NCBI GenBank assembly: GCA_025153775.1
Contig: JAOALC010000001.1
Location: 496,001-560,000 of the forward strand
Source of the DNA: SAR92 clade bacterium H231
GTDB taxonomy: Bacteria > Pseudomonadota > Gammaproteobacteria > Pseudomonadales > Porticoccaceae
Length of the DNA: 64,000 nucleotides
Direction of reading: 5' to 3'
Below the pieces are notes generated by a model. The model was not told the DNA's origin. It did not search any database and worked only from the letters and a program-made list of their open reading frames with translations. Made by a program: the position numbers and the translations under genes. Below are positions 42,952-53,076 of this stretch, piece after piece; positions within the stretch are counted from its first letter, which is position 1; the number at the start of each line of letters is the position of its first letter.

Positions 42952-43920
42952 ATGAAGACGCGCATCACAGAGCTATTGGGTATTGAGCATCCAATTATTC
43001 AAGGTGGCATGCACCATGTAGGTCTGGCCGAGATGGCCGCCGCAGTATCCAATGCCGGCGGTCTGGGTATTATCACTGGGCTGACCCAGGGCACGCCAGA
43101 AAAGTTAGCAGCGGAAATTGCCCGTTGCAAAACTATGACCGATAAGCCCTTTGGCGTAAATATCACTTTTCTCCCCTCTATGACGCCTCCGGATTACCCT
43201 GGTTTAATTCAGGCGGTGATTGATGGCGGTGTTAAAATTGTTGAAACTGCGGGTAATAACCCTGCTCCCTATATGCCTGCCCTTAAAGAGGCTGGTATTA
43301 AAGTGATCCACAAATGCACCGCGGTTCGCCATGCCCTGAAAGCTGAGAAGGTTGGTTGTGACGCTGTCTCAGTGGATGGTTTTGAATGCGGTGGCCACCC
43401 GGGTGAAGACGATATTCCCAACTTTATTCTGCTGCCCAGAGCAGCCGATGAGCTGACAATTCCCTTTGTGTCCTCCGGCGGTATGGCCGATGCCCGTAGC
43501 CTGGTAGCCTCATTGGCCATGGGTGCTGAGGGTATGAATATGGGTACTCGATTTATCGCCACCCGTGAAGCGCCTGTGCATGACAATGTAAAGGCGGCGA
43601 TTCTGGCGGCGACGGAACTTGATACTCGTTTGGTGATGCGTCCATTGCGCAATACCGAGCGCGTGCTCAATAACTCTGCTGTTGAAAGATTGCTGGAAAA
43701 AGAAAAGGCCCTGGGTGCGGATATAAAAATTGAAGATATTCTTCCGGAAGTGGCCGGTGTTTACCCCAAGATTATGAAAGAGGGTGATATGGATGCCGGT
43801 GCCTGGTCCTGTGGTATGGTTGCTGGCCTTATTAATGATGTGCCAACTGTGCAGGAATTAATGGACCGAATTATGTCCGAGGCAGATAGCCTGATTAAGC
43901 AGCGCTTGGCAGGTCTGTAG
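42952..43920 (+). CDS. Nitronate monooxygenase family protein
   Basis: FMN TIM-barrel protein of 322 residues: IEHPIIQGGMHHVGLAEMAAA at the N-terminus, FGVNITFLP, and VDGFECGGHPGEDD with the conserved His, then SSGGMADARSLVASLAMGAEG. It is closer to the classical NMO/2-nitropropane dioxygenase group than the protein at 11947. In acyl-CoA gene clusters such proteins may act as enoyl reductases or detoxify nitronates. It lies 30 bp after the multifunctional enzyme. Confidence 0.9.
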   Translation: MKTRITELLGIEHPIIQGGMHHVGLAEMAAAVSNAGGLGIITGLTQGTPEKLAAEIARCKTMTDKPFGVNITFLPSMTPPDYPGLIQAVIDGGVKIVETAGNNPAPYMPALKEAGIKVIHKCTAVRHALKAEKVGCDAVSVDGFECGGHPGEDDIPNFILLPRAADELTIPFVSSGGMADARSLVASLAMGAEGMNMGTRFIATREAPVHDNVKAAILAATELDTRLVMRPLRNTERVLNNSAVERLLEKEKALGADIKIEDILPEVAGVYPKIMKEGDMDAGAWSCGMVAGLINDVPTVQELMDRIMSEADSLIKQRLAGL

Positions 43921-43967
43921 TTTTTAATCGCAACTAATAACAATAAAGTAAAAAATAAGAAGGATTT

Positions 43968-45005
43968 ATGTCTGCAGTAGATACCTTAGATGAAGCTCTT
44001 CTGGCCAGCTACCTAGAGGCCAATATCGAAGAGTTTAAAGGCCCATTGACTGCCAGCAAATTTGCTGGCGGTCAATCGAACCCCACCTTTAAAATTGATG
44101 CCGCCTCTGGCTCCTATGTGCTGCGTCGTCAGCCCCCGGGCAAGTTGCTCAAGTCTGCCCATGCGGTGGACCGCGAGTACCGTGTTTTGGCGGCACTGGC
44201 GGATACCGATGTGCCGGTTGCCAAGGTCTATCATCTCTGTGAAGACTCGGACGTGATTGGTTCCATGTTTTATATTATGGAGTTCTGCGAGGGCAATGTG
44301 CACTGGGAATCATCGCTGGAGGATATTTCCAGCAATCAGCTGCGCGCTAAAATGTATGACGAGATGAGTAGGGTAATGGCGGCGATTCACTCGGTCGATC
44401 TGGATAAAGTAGGTCTCAGTGATTACGGTCGACCCGGTAACTATTTTCAGCGCCAGTACGATCGCTGGTCCTCTCAGTACAAGGCCTCGGAATTAAAGCC
44501 GATCCCGGAGATGGATCAGGTGATCGAATGGCTGGGTAAAAATATCCCTGAAGATGATGGCAGAGTATCTCTGGTTCATGGCGACTATCGCTTGGATAAT
44601 CTGATGTTTAGTTCAGATAACGAGCGAGTGATTGCGGTGCTGGATTGGGAGCTCTCTACTCTGGGTCACCCCTATGCAGACTTGGCTTATCAGTGCATGG
44701 GCATGCGCCTGCCATCGGGCAATGGCCCGGGCGCCTCCTCGGGATTGCTGGGCATAGATTCTGATGCGCTGGGCATCCCCAGTGAGAAAGACTATATCGC
44801 CAGTTACTGTCAACGCATGGGCATAGATAAACTGGACAATTGGAATTTCTATCTGGCCTTTAGCTTTTTCCGGCTGGCGGCAATTGCCCAGGGCGTGGCC
44901 AAGCGTGCAGCGGATGGCAATGCCTCCAGTAAAGCTGCAGGCGGTATTGCCACCATGGTGCAGCCTATTGCGGCCAATGCTCTGGCCATTATTAACGAAC
45001 AGTGA
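43968..45005 (+). CDS. APH-family phosphotransferase (ACAD10/11 kinase-domain-like)
   Basis: Protein of 345 residues with the kinase fold: FAGGQSNPTFKID (nucleotide loop), YVLRRQPPGKLLKSAHAVDREY (Lys), catalytic loop LVHGDYRLDNLMF and metal-binding VLDWELSTLGHPYADLAY. It matches the N-terminal kinase domain of ACAD10/11 and LvaA-type enzymes that phosphorylate the hydroxyl of 4-hydroxyacyl-CoAs. An ACAD10/11-like dehydrogenase is at 25531. The last two codons and the stop are formed by the start of a 7-bp repeat array. Confidence 0.9.
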   Translation: MSAVDTLDEALLASYLEANIEEFKGPLTASKFAGGQSNPTFKIDAASGSYVLRRQPPGKLLKSAHAVDREYRVLAALADTDVPVAKVYHLCEDSDVIGSMFYIMEFCEGNVHWESSLEDISSNQLRAKMYDEMSRVMAAIHSVDLDKVGLSDYGRPGNYFQRQYDRWSSQYKASELKPIPEMDQVIEWLGKNIPEDDGRVSLVHGDYRLDNLMFSSDNERVIAVLDWELSTLGHPYADLAYQCMGMRLPSGNGPGASSGLLGIDSDALGIPSEKDYIASYCQRMGIDKLDNWNFYLAFSFFRLAAIAQGVAKRAADGNASSKAAGGIATMVQPIAANALAIINEQ

Positions 45006-45038
45006 ACAGTGAACAGTGAACAGTGAACAGTGAACAGT
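44997..45038 (+). repeat. Six tandem GAACAGT heptamers at the 3' end of the phosphotransferase gene
   Basis: Six exact 7-bp copies from 44997 to 45038. The first copy supplies the last codons and, with the second, the TGA stop (45003-45005). Because the unit is not a multiple of three, copy changes do not affect the protein beyond the stop but alter the spacer to the convergent gene. Confidence 0.95.
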
Positions 45039-45063
45039 GAGGAGTGCTGGTGGGGTTCTGTAG

Positions 45064-46242
45064 CTAGCCGAAGGCTCCTGCATCTCTGGCGGCTTTGATG
45101 GCGGCCTGATCCATGCCTAGCTCCTCTAAAACTTGCTGATTGTGCTGTCCCAACAGAGCGCCAATGGAATCATATTTTGGGGTCGATTTTGAGAGCTTGA
45201 TGGGGCTGCCAATTTGTTGCTGCACTCCATGATCGTGGGTTTTGAGATCGACAATTAGGTCTCGCGCTGCAATATGTTCGCTGGCACAGGCCTCCGCAAA
45301 GGTCAGCACTGGTTCGACACAGCAATCTTTATCGGCAAATATCTCCACCCACTCCGCTAGGGGCTTCTGCTCAATAATGGCATCTATTCTCTGTCGCAGT
45401 TTGGTTTGGGCCTCTGTATCCATGGGGTTGCCTAGCTCCAGTAATGAGCTGTCGCCCAATGTGGCGCAGAGCTGCTGGAAAAACTGTGGCTCTAGGCTGC
45501 CAATGCTCAGGTAGCGATCGTCGGCAGTGCGGTAGTAATCGTAGAAGCTGCCGCCATTAAGGTTGGTTCCCCCAGACAGAGGCTCTGTATCAGCCGCCAG
45601 ATAGCCAGAGCCAAACAGGCTGTTCATGGCGAACATGGAATCAGTCATACTGATATCCACATGTTGGCCCTCACCAGTCATATGACGCTGATTTACTGCC
45701 GCCAGAATGCCAATAACGCCATGCAGTGAACCGCCGGCCAGATCGGCAATGGGCATACCCATAATAGGCGTTCGTTCACCCTGGCGTCCCGAGTAACCAT
45801 TGAGCCCTGATAGGGACAGATAGTTATTGTCATGGCCGGCGCGATCTCTATAGGGGCCGGTTTGACCATAGCCGGTAATAGAGCAGTAAATAATGCTAGG
45901 ATTTATTTCGCTAAGTTGCTCGTAGCCCAGGCCAAAGCGCTCCATTACGCCGGGACGAAACTGTTCTATCACTATGTCGTAGTCTGCTGCTAGCTGCTTA
46001 GCTATAGCAACAGCCTCGGGCTTTTTAAGATCCAGCCCAATAGAGCGCTTATTGCGGTTTAACAGACCATGCCCAGTGGAAGTGCCGTCGGCATAGGGAC
46101 CCATGGCGCGGACCATATCGGGCCGAGTAGGAGATTCCACTCGCAGCACATCTGCTCCCATATCAGCCAGCATCATGGTGGCAAATGGACCGGGAACCAA
46201 GGTAGTGAAGTCGAGTATTTTTAGGTTTTCTAGAGCGCGCAT
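45064..46242 (-). CDS. CaiB/BaiF family CoA-transferase (alpha-methylacyl-CoA racemase-like)
   Basis: Class III CoA-transferase-family protein of 392 residues: LKILDFTTLVPGPFATMMLADMGADVLRVE at the N-terminus (given here in parts: LVPGPFATMMLADMGADV), LLNRNKRSIGLDLK, the catalytic Asp in PIADLAGGSLHGV, and GQHVDISMTDSM. The family includes CoA-transferases and alpha-methylacyl-CoA racemases needed for branched or sterol side chains. It is convergent with the phosphotransferase gene and closes the accessory region. Confidence 0.9.
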   Translation of the reverse strand: MRALENLKILDFTTLVPGPFATMMLADMGADVLRVESPTRPDMVRAMGPYADGTSTGHGLLNRNKRSIGLDLKKPEAVAIAKQLAADYDIVIEQFRPGVMERFGLGYEQLSEINPSIIYCSITGYGQTGPYRDRAGHDNNYLSLSGLNGYSGRQGERTPIMGMPIADLAGGSLHGVIGILAAVNQRHMTGEGQHVDISMTDSMFAMNSLFGSGYLAADTEPLSGGTNLNGGSFYDYYRTADDRYLSIGSLEPQFFQQLCATLGDSSLLELGNPMDTEAQTKLRQRIDAIIEQKPLAEWVEIFADKDCCVEPVLTFAEACASEHIAARDLIVDLKTHDHGVQQQIGSPIKLSKSTPKYDSIGALLGQHNQQVLEELGMDQAAIKAARDAGAFG

Positions 46243-46371
46243 AGTTATTCTTTTTATTATTGATTTAAATTCTCAGAACTCTAGATTATAGGGCCTCAGG
46301 TCTATTTGAGATATACAAAATCACAAATTATCTCTATTATTGCGCCTTCCGAGAACTACTGGAAAGCCTCT

Positions 46372-46998
46372 ATGACGGAACAGAAAGCCACCAATGTGCA
46401 CTGGCATCAGGGTGATATAACAGGCGAGGATCGCAACAATCTATTGGGACAAAAAGGTGCCACATTGTGGTTTACCGGTTTGTCCGGCAGCGGCAAAAGT
46501 ACCATTGCCGTGGCACTAGAGAAGGCCCTGTTTCAGCGCGGCAAATTGACCTATCGTTTGGATGGCGACAATGTGCGCCTGGGAATCAATAAAAACCTGG
46601 GGTTTTCCGCGCAAGATCGCGCAGAAAATATTCGCCGTATCGGCGAAATAGCCAAGCTGTTTGTCGACGCTGGGGTGATCGCCCTGTCCAGCTTTATCAG
46701 CCCCTATCAGGTGGATCGTCAGCTGGTTCGTGAACTGCACGCTGAATCCGGCTACCCCTTTGTAGAAATTTTTGTTGACTGCTCTCTATCCACCGCAGAA
46801 GAGCGCGACCCCAAGGGGCTTTACAAAAAAGCCCGCGCCGGAGAGATTAAAAATTTCACCGGTATAGACGATCCCTACGAGGCGCCCCAGTCGCCAGAAA
46901 TTCATCTGCATACAGACCAGATGAGTCTCGAGGAGGAGGTTGAGACAATTATCGACTATCTTCAAAATCAGGGATTTATTGCTACTCCCCAGCCCTAG
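46372..46998 (+). CDS. cysC: Adenylylsulfate (APS) kinase
   Basis: Kinase of 208 residues that phosphorylates APS to PAPS. P-loop [46 protein letters not shown] and [25 protein letters not shown] are all CysC landmarks. I chose ATG 46372; an upstream in-frame start at 46306 would add 22 non-conserved residues. It is followed by sat 55 bp later, so sulfate activation is encoded by two adjacent genes. Confidence 0.95.
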   Translation: MTEQKATNVHWHQGDITGEDRNNLLGQKGATLWFTGLSGSGKSTIAVALEKALFQRGKLTYRLDGDNVRLGINKNLGFSAQDRAENIRRIGEIAKLFVDAGVIALSSFISPYQVDRQLVRELHAESGYPFVEIFVDCSLSTAEERDPKGLYKKARAGEIKNFTGIDDPYEAPQSPEIHLHTDQMSLEEEVETIIDYLQNQGFIATPQP

Positions 46999-47053
46999 AC
47001 TGGAATACAGAAGCCCCACATCTTTTTAATTGTTACCCAATGGAGAAACCGTT

Positions 47054-48244
47054 TTGATTAAGCCCCATGGCTCAGATACCCTCAATAGCCTTTTAGTGAC
47101 AGATAACCAACTGCTACAACAGCTGCTTACTGAAGCAGAATCCCTGCCTTCAATTGTTCTTAACTCCGCGGCCGCCGCCAATGCGGTGATGATGGGGGCT
47201 GGATATTTCAACCCACTGACTGGCTATATGAATCTGGCCGACTCGCTGAATGTTGCGGAAAATCTGCATACTGAAGATGGGCTATTTTGGCCTGTGCCCG
47301 TGGTTAATCTGGTCAAGGATACTTCGGCGATTGAGGGTGCCAGTCGTATTGCTCTGCGCGACCCTAACACTGAAGGAAACCCAGTGATGGCGATTATGGA
47401 TCTGGCGGCTATTGAAACAGTGAGCGACGCACAGATTGAGACAATGGCCGAGCAAATTTTTGCCACATTGGACCCACAGCATCCGGGCGTGGCTACATTT
47501 ACCAGCCTGGGTAACCAGTTGCTCTCTGGGAATATTCAGGTGTTAAGCCTGAGTTACTTCCAGGCAGATTTCCCCGATACCTTTAGAACAGCGGGCGAGA
47601 TTCGCGATGAAATAGCCGAGCGTGGCTGGCAGAAAGTAGTGGCCTTCCAGACCCGCAACCCAATGCACAGAGCCCATGAGGAACTGTGCCATATGGCTAT
47701 GGAGCGCCTGGGCGCTGATGGTGTTGTGGTGCATATGCTGCTGGGCAAATTAAAGCAGGGTGATATTCCAGCTTCGGTGCGCGATGACTGCATCCGCAAG
47801 ATGGTTGAGCTGTATTTCCCCGCTAACTCTGTGATGGTGACTGGCTACGGCTTTGATATGCTCTACGCAGGCCCAAGAGAGGCGGTGTTACATGCGGTTT
47901 TCCGTCAGAATATGGGCTGTACCCATCTGATTGTTGGTCGCGATCATGCAGGTGTAGGAGACTATTATGGCGCCTTTGATGCACAGACTATTTTCGCGGA
48001 TAAGGTACCTGCCGGTGCTTTGGAAATTGAGATATTCAATGCTGATCACACCGCTTTCTCCAAGAAGCTGGGTCGTGTGGTGATGATGAATGAAGCCGAA
48101 GATCATACCAAAGACGACTTTATTTTGCTGTCAGGCACCAAGGTGCGGCAGATGCTTGGCGATGGCATCGCACCGCCACCGGAGTTTTCGCGACCGGAAG
48201 TGGCTAAGATATTGATGGACTACTACCAGCTAGAGAATGCTTGA
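47054..48244 (+). CDS. sat: Sulfate adenylyltransferase (ATP sulfurylase, single-subunit type)
   Basis: Enzyme of 396 residues forming APS from ATP and sulfate. Active-site motif QTRNPMHRAHE, then GRDHAGVGDYYG and the C-terminal SGTKVRQML are visible. The conserved start of the family, IKPHGSDTL, follows a TTG at 47054 that has GGAG 8 bp upstream, so TTG is the likely initiator; a TTG at 47030 is less likely. This is the Sat type rather than the CysDN heterodimer common in gammaproteobacteria. Confidence 0.94.
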   Translation: MIKPHGSDTLNSLLVTDNQLLQQLLTEAESLPSIVLNSAAAANAVMMGAGYFNPLTGYMNLADSLNVAENLHTEDGLFWPVPVVNLVKDTSAIEGASRIALRDPNTEGNPVMAIMDLAAIETVSDAQIETMAEQIFATLDPQHPGVATFTSLGNQLLSGNIQVLSLSYFQADFPDTFRTAGEIRDEIAERGWQKVVAFQTRNPMHRAHEELCHMAMERLGADGVVVHMLLGKLKQGDIPASVRDDCIRKMVELYFPANSVMVTGYGFDMLYAGPREAVLHAVFRQNMGCTHLIVGRDHAGVGDYYGAFDAQTIFADKVPAGALEIEIFNADHTAFSKKLGRVVMMNEAEDHTKDDFILLSGTKVRQMLGDGIAPPPEFSRPEVAKILMDYYQLENA

Positions 48245-48268
48245 GGTCTGGAGATCCTTTACTGGGTT

Positions 48269-48296
48269 CAGGATGACCTCGCAATTAGTCATCCTG
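48269..48296. repeat. Extragenic palindrome between sat and the DHH gene
   Basis: CAGGATGAC (48269-48277) and GTCATCCTG (48288-48296) form a perfect 9-bp inverted repeat, and the flanks GATCCTTT / AAGGGTC extend it imperfectly. It resembles the GTCATCCTGAGCG-type dispersed repeats of many bacteria. No other copy is seen in the window. Confidence 0.6.
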
Positions 48297-48348
48297 AGCG
48301 CAAGCTAAGGGTCGCACCAACTAACACTGGCACCAAAAAAGAGACAAT

Positions 48349-49308
48349 ATGGCTGACTACGATGTTTTTAATGGCGACGCGGATGGCATCTGTGCTCTGG
48401 TGCAGCTGCGCCTTGCCGAACCTCGCAAGGCACATCTAGTCACTGGCGTTAAGCGCGATATCAGCCTTCTCAAACAGGTCGATGCCGAGCCAGGCGATCG
48501 CATTACAGTGCTCGATATCTCCATGGATAAAAATCGCAATGACCTGCATCGAGTGTTAAATGCCGGTGCTGAGGTTTTTTATGTGGACCATCATTTTGCC
48601 GGTGAGGTGCCGTCATCTGCCGCATTGAAGTCTATGATTAATGAAGCGCCAGATGTCTGCACCAGTCTGCTGATTAACCATTATCTGCGCGGGGCCTATC
48701 TGGCCTGGGGCATTGTGGGTACCTTTGGCGATAACTTGAAAAAAAGCGCCATCGGCATGGCCAAAAATACTGATCTAGGCGCGGAGCAGTTACAGGGATT
48801 AGAAAACCTGGGAATCTATATTAATTACAATGGTTATGGGTCTGATTTGGCTGATCTGCATTTTGATCCGGCAGAGCTGTATCGGCTGGCAGTGCAATAC
48901 GCTAATCCCCTAGACTTTATTGAGGACGGGGCAGAGCATTTTCAGCGTCTGGAGACCGGCTATCATCAGGATTTAAGTTTGGCTCAGGCTACTCAGGCTC
49001 TGATTGCCGACAGTGCTGTAGCTGTATTTGAATTGCCCGACGCGCCCTGGGCGCGCCGGGTTAGCGGCGTGTACAGCAATGACCTGACTAATCAGCATCC
49101 GGATCGTGCCCATGCGGTATTAACCGCTAAATCCAATGGTAACTATCTGGTCAGTGTGCGCGCTCCGCTGAATAATAAGCAGGGTGCTTCCGCACTGTGC
49201 CGTCAGTTTCCCACTGGTGGCGGTCGTGAGGCTGCCGCTGGCATTAATGATTTACCAGCTGATATGCTGGCACAGTTTATTGATGCACTGAAGCAGGCCT
49301 ATTTATGA
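48349..49308 (+). CDS. DHH family phosphoesterase
   Basis: Protein of 319 residues with the DHH/DHHA1 layout: N-terminal metal motif [17 protein letters not shown], then VLDISMDKN, the DHH motif VDHHFAG, and a C-terminal Gly-rich substrate site [17 protein letters not shown]. Family members are single-strand nucleases, nanoRNases or pAp phosphatases. The position after cysC-sat makes PAP (the by-product of PAPS use) a possible substrate, but that is inference. Its stop overlaps the next start by 4 bp. Confidence 0.85.
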   Translation: MADYDVFNGDADGICALVQLRLAEPRKAHLVTGVKRDISLLKQVDAEPGDRITVLDISMDKNRNDLHRVLNAGAEVFYVDHHFAGEVPSSAALKSMINEAPDVCTSLLINHYLRGAYLAWGIVGTFGDNLKKSAIGMAKNTDLGAEQLQGLENLGIYINYNGYGSDLADLHFDPAELYRLAVQYANPLDFIEDGAEHFQRLETGYHQDLSLAQATQALIADSAVAVFELPDAPWARRVSGVYSNDLTNQHPDRAHAVLTAKSNGNYLVSVRAPLNNKQGASALCRQFPTGGGREAAAGINDLPADMLAQFIDALKQAYL

Positions 49309-49796
49309 ACTCTTCCACTACAGATCGCCCGTTCTCCATCCTCGGTATTCAACAGATTGCCGTGGGCGGTGCAGACAAGCAAAAACTGCGCAGCTTTTGG
49401 GTTGATCTGCTGGGACTGAGTTATCGAGATACCTTTGTCAGTGAATCTGAGAATGTGGATGAGGATATCTGCGAGATGGGTGTAGGGGACTTTGTGGTTG
49501 AAGTGGATCTAATGCAGCCTCTGGATGCCGACAAAAAGCCTCGAGTGGATACTCCAGCCCTAAACCATGTTGGCCTCTGGGTCGATAACCTGTCTGCGGC
49601 AGTGGACTGGCTCACCCAGCAGGGTCTGCGCTTTACCCCAGGCGGAATTCGCAAAGGTGCTGCTGGCTACGATGTCTGTTTTGTGCATCCCAAAGGCAAT
49701 GAGGAGTTCCCCCTGAGTTCTCAGGGCGTGTTGGTTGAGCTGGTGCAGGCGCCAGATTCAGTTATCAATGCCTACAAAGTGCTAGCTGAAGCTTAA
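49305..49796 (+). CDS. VOC (glyoxalase/dioxygenase) superfamily protein
   Basis: Protein of 163 residues with two beta-alpha-beta-beta-beta modules: [20 protein letters not shown] with [10 protein letters not shown] in the first, and [20 protein letters not shown] with [12 protein letters not shown] and [10 protein letters not shown] in the second. The HP.G and E(L)VQ ends resemble methylmalonyl-CoA epimerase, but the first metal ligand position (IQQIAVG) lacks the usual His, so activity is uncertain. ATGA overlap with the DHH gene. Confidence 0.84.
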   Translation: MNSSTTDRPFSILGIQQIAVGGADKQKLRSFWVDLLGLSYRDTFVSESENVDEDICEMGVGDFVVEVDLMQPLDADKKPRVDTPALNHVGLWVDNLSAAVDWLTQQGLRFTPGGIRKGAAGYDVCFVHPKGNEEFPLSSQGVLVELVQAPDSVINAYKVLAEA

Positions 49797-49934
49797 AATC
49801 ACGTAAATTCAATGGTTTAGGGTGCAATGTTGAGTAGTTTTCTGTAAGCTGCGCCCCCATCTGGACCATCTCGAAAATCCTATTCATACTTGCCACTCAG
49901 GTCCAAAGTCGGCAGCACTTTATAAGACTATTTT

Positions 49935-51446
49935 ATGACCTTTGATGACCTGGGCCTCTCGGCTCCTATTCTTAAATCTATTGCCGCAAAAGGCTACAGC
50001 GAACCATCACCTATTCAAGCCAAGGCTATTCCGGCCGTGTTAGCTGGCCATGATGTTATGGCCGCCGCCCAGACAGGCACAGGTAAAACTGCCGGCTTTA
50101 CGCTGCCAATTTTGGAGCGGCTGTCTAAGGGACGCAGAGCAGGGCCCAACCAGGCGCGCACATTGATTCTTACCCCAACCCGCGAGCTTGCGGCTCAGGT
50201 AGGAGAGAGTGTTGCCCTGTATGGCAAGCACCTCAATCTCAGTTCTGCCGTGGTATTTGGTGGCGTTAAAATTAATCCGCAGATGATGAAACTGCGTCGA
50301 GGTGTGGATATTTTGATTGCCACCCCCGGTCGCTTAATGGATTTGCACAGCCAGAACGCGGTGAAGTTCGATCACCTTGAAGTGCTGGTGCTAGATGAAG
50401 CAGACCGTATGCTGGATATGGGTTTTATTCATGATATTAAGCGTATTATCGGCCTGCTGCCCAGGCGCCGCCAGAATCTGATGTTTTCTGCCACCTTTTC
50501 TGATGATATTCGCGCTCTGGCCAAAGGGCTGGTGCGCAACCCCATTGAAATCTCAGTGAGCCCGCGCAACGCTGCGGCCCCCTCTGTTGAACAGTGGATC
50601 TGCCCTGTAGATAAAAAACAAAAAGGCCCGCTGCTGATTCAGCTTATCAAAGATGGCGGTTGGGATCAGGCGCTGGTATTTACCAAAACTAAACATGGTG
50701 CTAACAAGCTGACCAAACAGCTAGATGCTGCTGGTATCACGGCTGCAGCTATTCACGGCAATAAGAGCCAGGGTGCTCGCACTAGAGCACTGGCGGACTT
50801 TAAGGCCGGTGAAATACGCATTCTGGTGGCCACCGATATTGCTGCTCGAGGCCTAGATATTGAGCAGCTGCCCCAGGTGGTTAACTTCGATCTACCCAAT
50901 GTCTCAGAGGACTATGTTCACCGTATTGGTCGCACCGGTCGAGCTGGGGCAACAGGTCAGGCGATTTCGCTGGTCAGTGCTGATGAGGTGGATTTGCTCT
51001 CTGATATTGAACGTCTGACGCAAAAGCTGCTGGAGCGCAGAGAAATTGACGGTTTTGAGCCAGATCAAAATTTGCCAGAGACTACCTTAAACAAGCCTGT
51101 GCGCAGCAAAAAGCCGCGCAAGCCGCTGAAGAGCCAGAGCAGTGCCGGCGATAATAGTCGCCACAATAATACCGCGAGTCGCACTAAAAAGCGCTCCGCC
51201 TTTGGACATGGGCCCAAGCCGGGCAGCAAGCTAAAGTCTGGTGGTCGCAATCAGACCAGCAAGCCTGGCCAGCGCTCGGAAACCGCTGGAGAGAAGCGCG
51301 GCGATTCTCGCCCAGCCTCGGGAAACAGCTCAGCACCGGCCAAACCTTCGGGGAATTCGCCCTATGGTGGTGGCGGTGGCAGAAATGCCAGTGGCCGCAA
51401 TCGTCCCTCTGGAGGCAATTCCAACCGCAGCTCCGGGCGCAGATAG
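49935..51446 (+). CDS. rhlE: DEAD-box RNA helicase, RhlE type
   Basis: ATP-dependent RNA helicase of 503 residues. Q motif [14 protein letters not shown], motif [12 protein letters not shown], Ia [51 protein letters not shown] and [12 protein letters not shown] are all present. After about residue 380 a basic, Ser/Gly/Asn/Arg-rich disordered tail (KKPRKPLK..., NRSSGRR) probably binds RNA. Likely roles are ribosome assembly and cold adaptation. Monocistronic. Confidence 0.92.
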   Translation: MTFDDLGLSAPILKSIAAKGYSEPSPIQAKAIPAVLAGHDVMAAAQTGTGKTAGFTLPILERLSKGRRAGPNQARTLILTPTRELAAQVGESVALYGKHLNLSSAVVFGGVKINPQMMKLRRGVDILIATPGRLMDLHSQNAVKFDHLEVLVLDEADRMLDMGFIHDIKRIIGLLPRRRQNLMFSATFSDDIRALAKGLVRNPIEISVSPRNAAAPSVEQWICPVDKKQKGPLLIQLIKDGGWDQALVFTKTKHGANKLTKQLDAAGITAAAIHGNKSQGARTRALADFKAGEIRILVATDIAARGLDIEQLPQVVNFDLPNVSEDYVHRIGRTGRAGATGQAISLVSADEVDLLSDIERLTQKLLERREIDGFEPDQNLPETTLNKPVRSKKPRKPLKSQSSAGDNSRHNNTASRTKKRSAFGHGPKPGSKLKSGGRNQTSKPGQRSETAGEKRGDSRPASGNSSAPAKPSGNSPYGGGGGRNASGRNRPSGGNSNRSSGRR

Positions 51447-51510
51447 AACGCGCCCTCAGGCTGTAAATCTTTGTTTTTAATCTTAGTTATCATCGAGAGA
51501 AGCCCCATAA

Positions 51511-53076
51511 ATGTTTGAGTTCCAATTTAGCAAAGTTGCTACCCTAAGAAATGATCTACTTTCTGGCCTGACCGTTGCTCTGGCCCTGGTGCCCGAGGCG
51601 GTGGCCTTTGCCTTTGTGGCTGGGGTCGACCCATTGGTGGGTCTGTATGCAGCCTTTATGGTGGGCCTGATTACTGCCTGTATTGGTGGCCGCCCGGGTA
51701 TGATCAGTGGCGCGACTGGCGCTCTGGCCGTGGTCATGGTGTCGCTGGTGGCCGACCATGGTGTCGAGTACTTGTTTATCACTGTGGTGTTGATGGGCCT
51801 GCTGCAAATTACTGCAGGGGTGCTCAAGCTCGGCAAGTTTATTCGCATGGTGCCTTACCCTGTGATGCTGGGTTTTGTGAATGGTCTGGCTATTGTTATT
51901 TTCCTCGCTCAGCTGGGACAGTTTGGTGAAGCCGGTCAGCCCGGTTGGCTGGATGGTACTTTTATGCAGGGTAGTATTGTTGATGTGGCCTGGTTAGAGG
52001 GGCAGGAGCTGTATATGTTGCTGAGCCTAGTGCTGGTGACCATGATTATTATTCACTCTCTGCCCCGCTTTACCAAGTCTCTGCCGTCATCGCTGGTGGC
52101 AATTCTAGTGGTTACCGGCTTGGTACTCTGGCTGGATATAGATACCAAGGTGGTGGGTGATGTAGCCTCTATCAGCGGTGGCCTGCCCAGTTTCCATATC
52201 CCTGTAGTGCCCTTCACTCTGGAGACCCTGTGGATTATTTTGCCCTATGCCATTATTTTGGCGGCCATTGGCCTGATTGAGTCTCTGCTGACATTGCGAC
52301 TGATCGATGAAATTACCGAGACCCGTGGTCGCGGCAATCGCGAATGTATAGGGCAGGGCGTGGCCAATACAGTGACCGGGTTCTTTGGTGGCATGGGCGG
52401 CTGCGCCATGATTGGCCAGAGCATGATCAATGTAAATTCTGGCGGTCGTGGGCGTATGTCGGGAATAAGTGCGGCGCTGTTTTTGCTGCTGTTTATTCTG
52501 GTTGCCTCGCCACTGATTGAACAGATTCCCCTGGCCGCATTAATTGGCGTTATGTTTATTGTGGTTATAGGTACCTTTGAATGGTCCAGCTTTAGAATTG
52601 TTGGCAAGGTGCCGCGCAGCGATGCCTTGATTCTGGTTACCGTGTCAGCAGTGACCGTGGCCACAGATCTGGCGGTTGCCGTAGTGGTGGGTGTGATTAT
52701 CTCGGCACTGGTATTTGCCTGGGAGCACGCCAAGCATATTCGCATTGATGCCCGGGAAGATCACAAGGGCTCAACCGTCTATGCAGTAACTGGCCCGCTG
52801 TTCTTTGGTTCCGTCACCTCATTTTTAGAGCGTTTTGATCCAGCCCAGGACAATGATGATGTGGTGATTGATTTTGCTCGCTCTAGGGTGGCAGATCACT
52901 CCGGTCTAGAGGCCATAGATACCTTGGCTGAGCGCTATGAAAATGCTGGAAAAACATTACACTTGGTACATCTGAGTGAAGAGTGCCGCAAGCTGCTCAA
53001 AAAAGCCGGCAATCTGGTCGAGGTCAATGTGATTGAAGATCCCAAATATTTTGTTGCCGAAGACAGCCTAGCCTGA
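51511..53076 (+). CDS. SulP family anion transporter with STAS domain
   Basis: Membrane protein of 521 residues with about 12 hydrophobic segments and the SulP signature ([40 protein letters not shown]), then a cytoplasmic STAS domain from about 420 ([38 protein letters not shown]). SulP carriers move sulfate, bicarbonate or dicarboxylates. Proximity to cysC-sat (3 kb) suggests sulfate, but this subgroup is also linked to bicarbonate uptake. Stop and next start overlap (TGATG). Confidence 0.9.
   Translation: MFEFQFSKVATLRNDLLSGLTVALALVPEAVAFAFVAGVDPLVGLYAAFMVGLITACIGGRPGMISGATGALAVVMVSLVADHGVEYLFITVVLMGLLQITAGVLKLGKFIRMVPYPVMLGFVNGLAIVIFLAQLGQFGEAGQPGWLDGTFMQGSIVDVAWLEGQELYMLLSLVLVTMIIIHSLPRFTKSLPSSLVAILVVTGLVLWLDIDTKVVGDVASISGGLPSFHIPVVPFTLETLWIILPYAIILAAIGLIESLLTLRLIDEITETRGRGNRECIGQGVANTVTGFFGGMGGCAMIGQSMINVNSGGRGRMSGISAALFLLLFILVASPLIEQIPLAALIGVMFIVVIGTFEWSSFRIVGKVPRSDALILVTVSAVTVATDLAVAVVVGVIISALVFAWEHAKHIRIDAREDHKGSTVYAVTGPLFFGSVTSFLERFDPAQDNDDVVIDFARSRVADHSGLEAIDTLAERYENAGKTLHLVHLSEECRKLLKKAGNLVEVNVIEDPKYFVAEDSLA

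Noticed and set aside
44997-45038. Short repeats as an attachment site or CRISPR
   Set aside because: Plain 7-bp tandem repeat with no spacers, no integrase and no second copy nearby.
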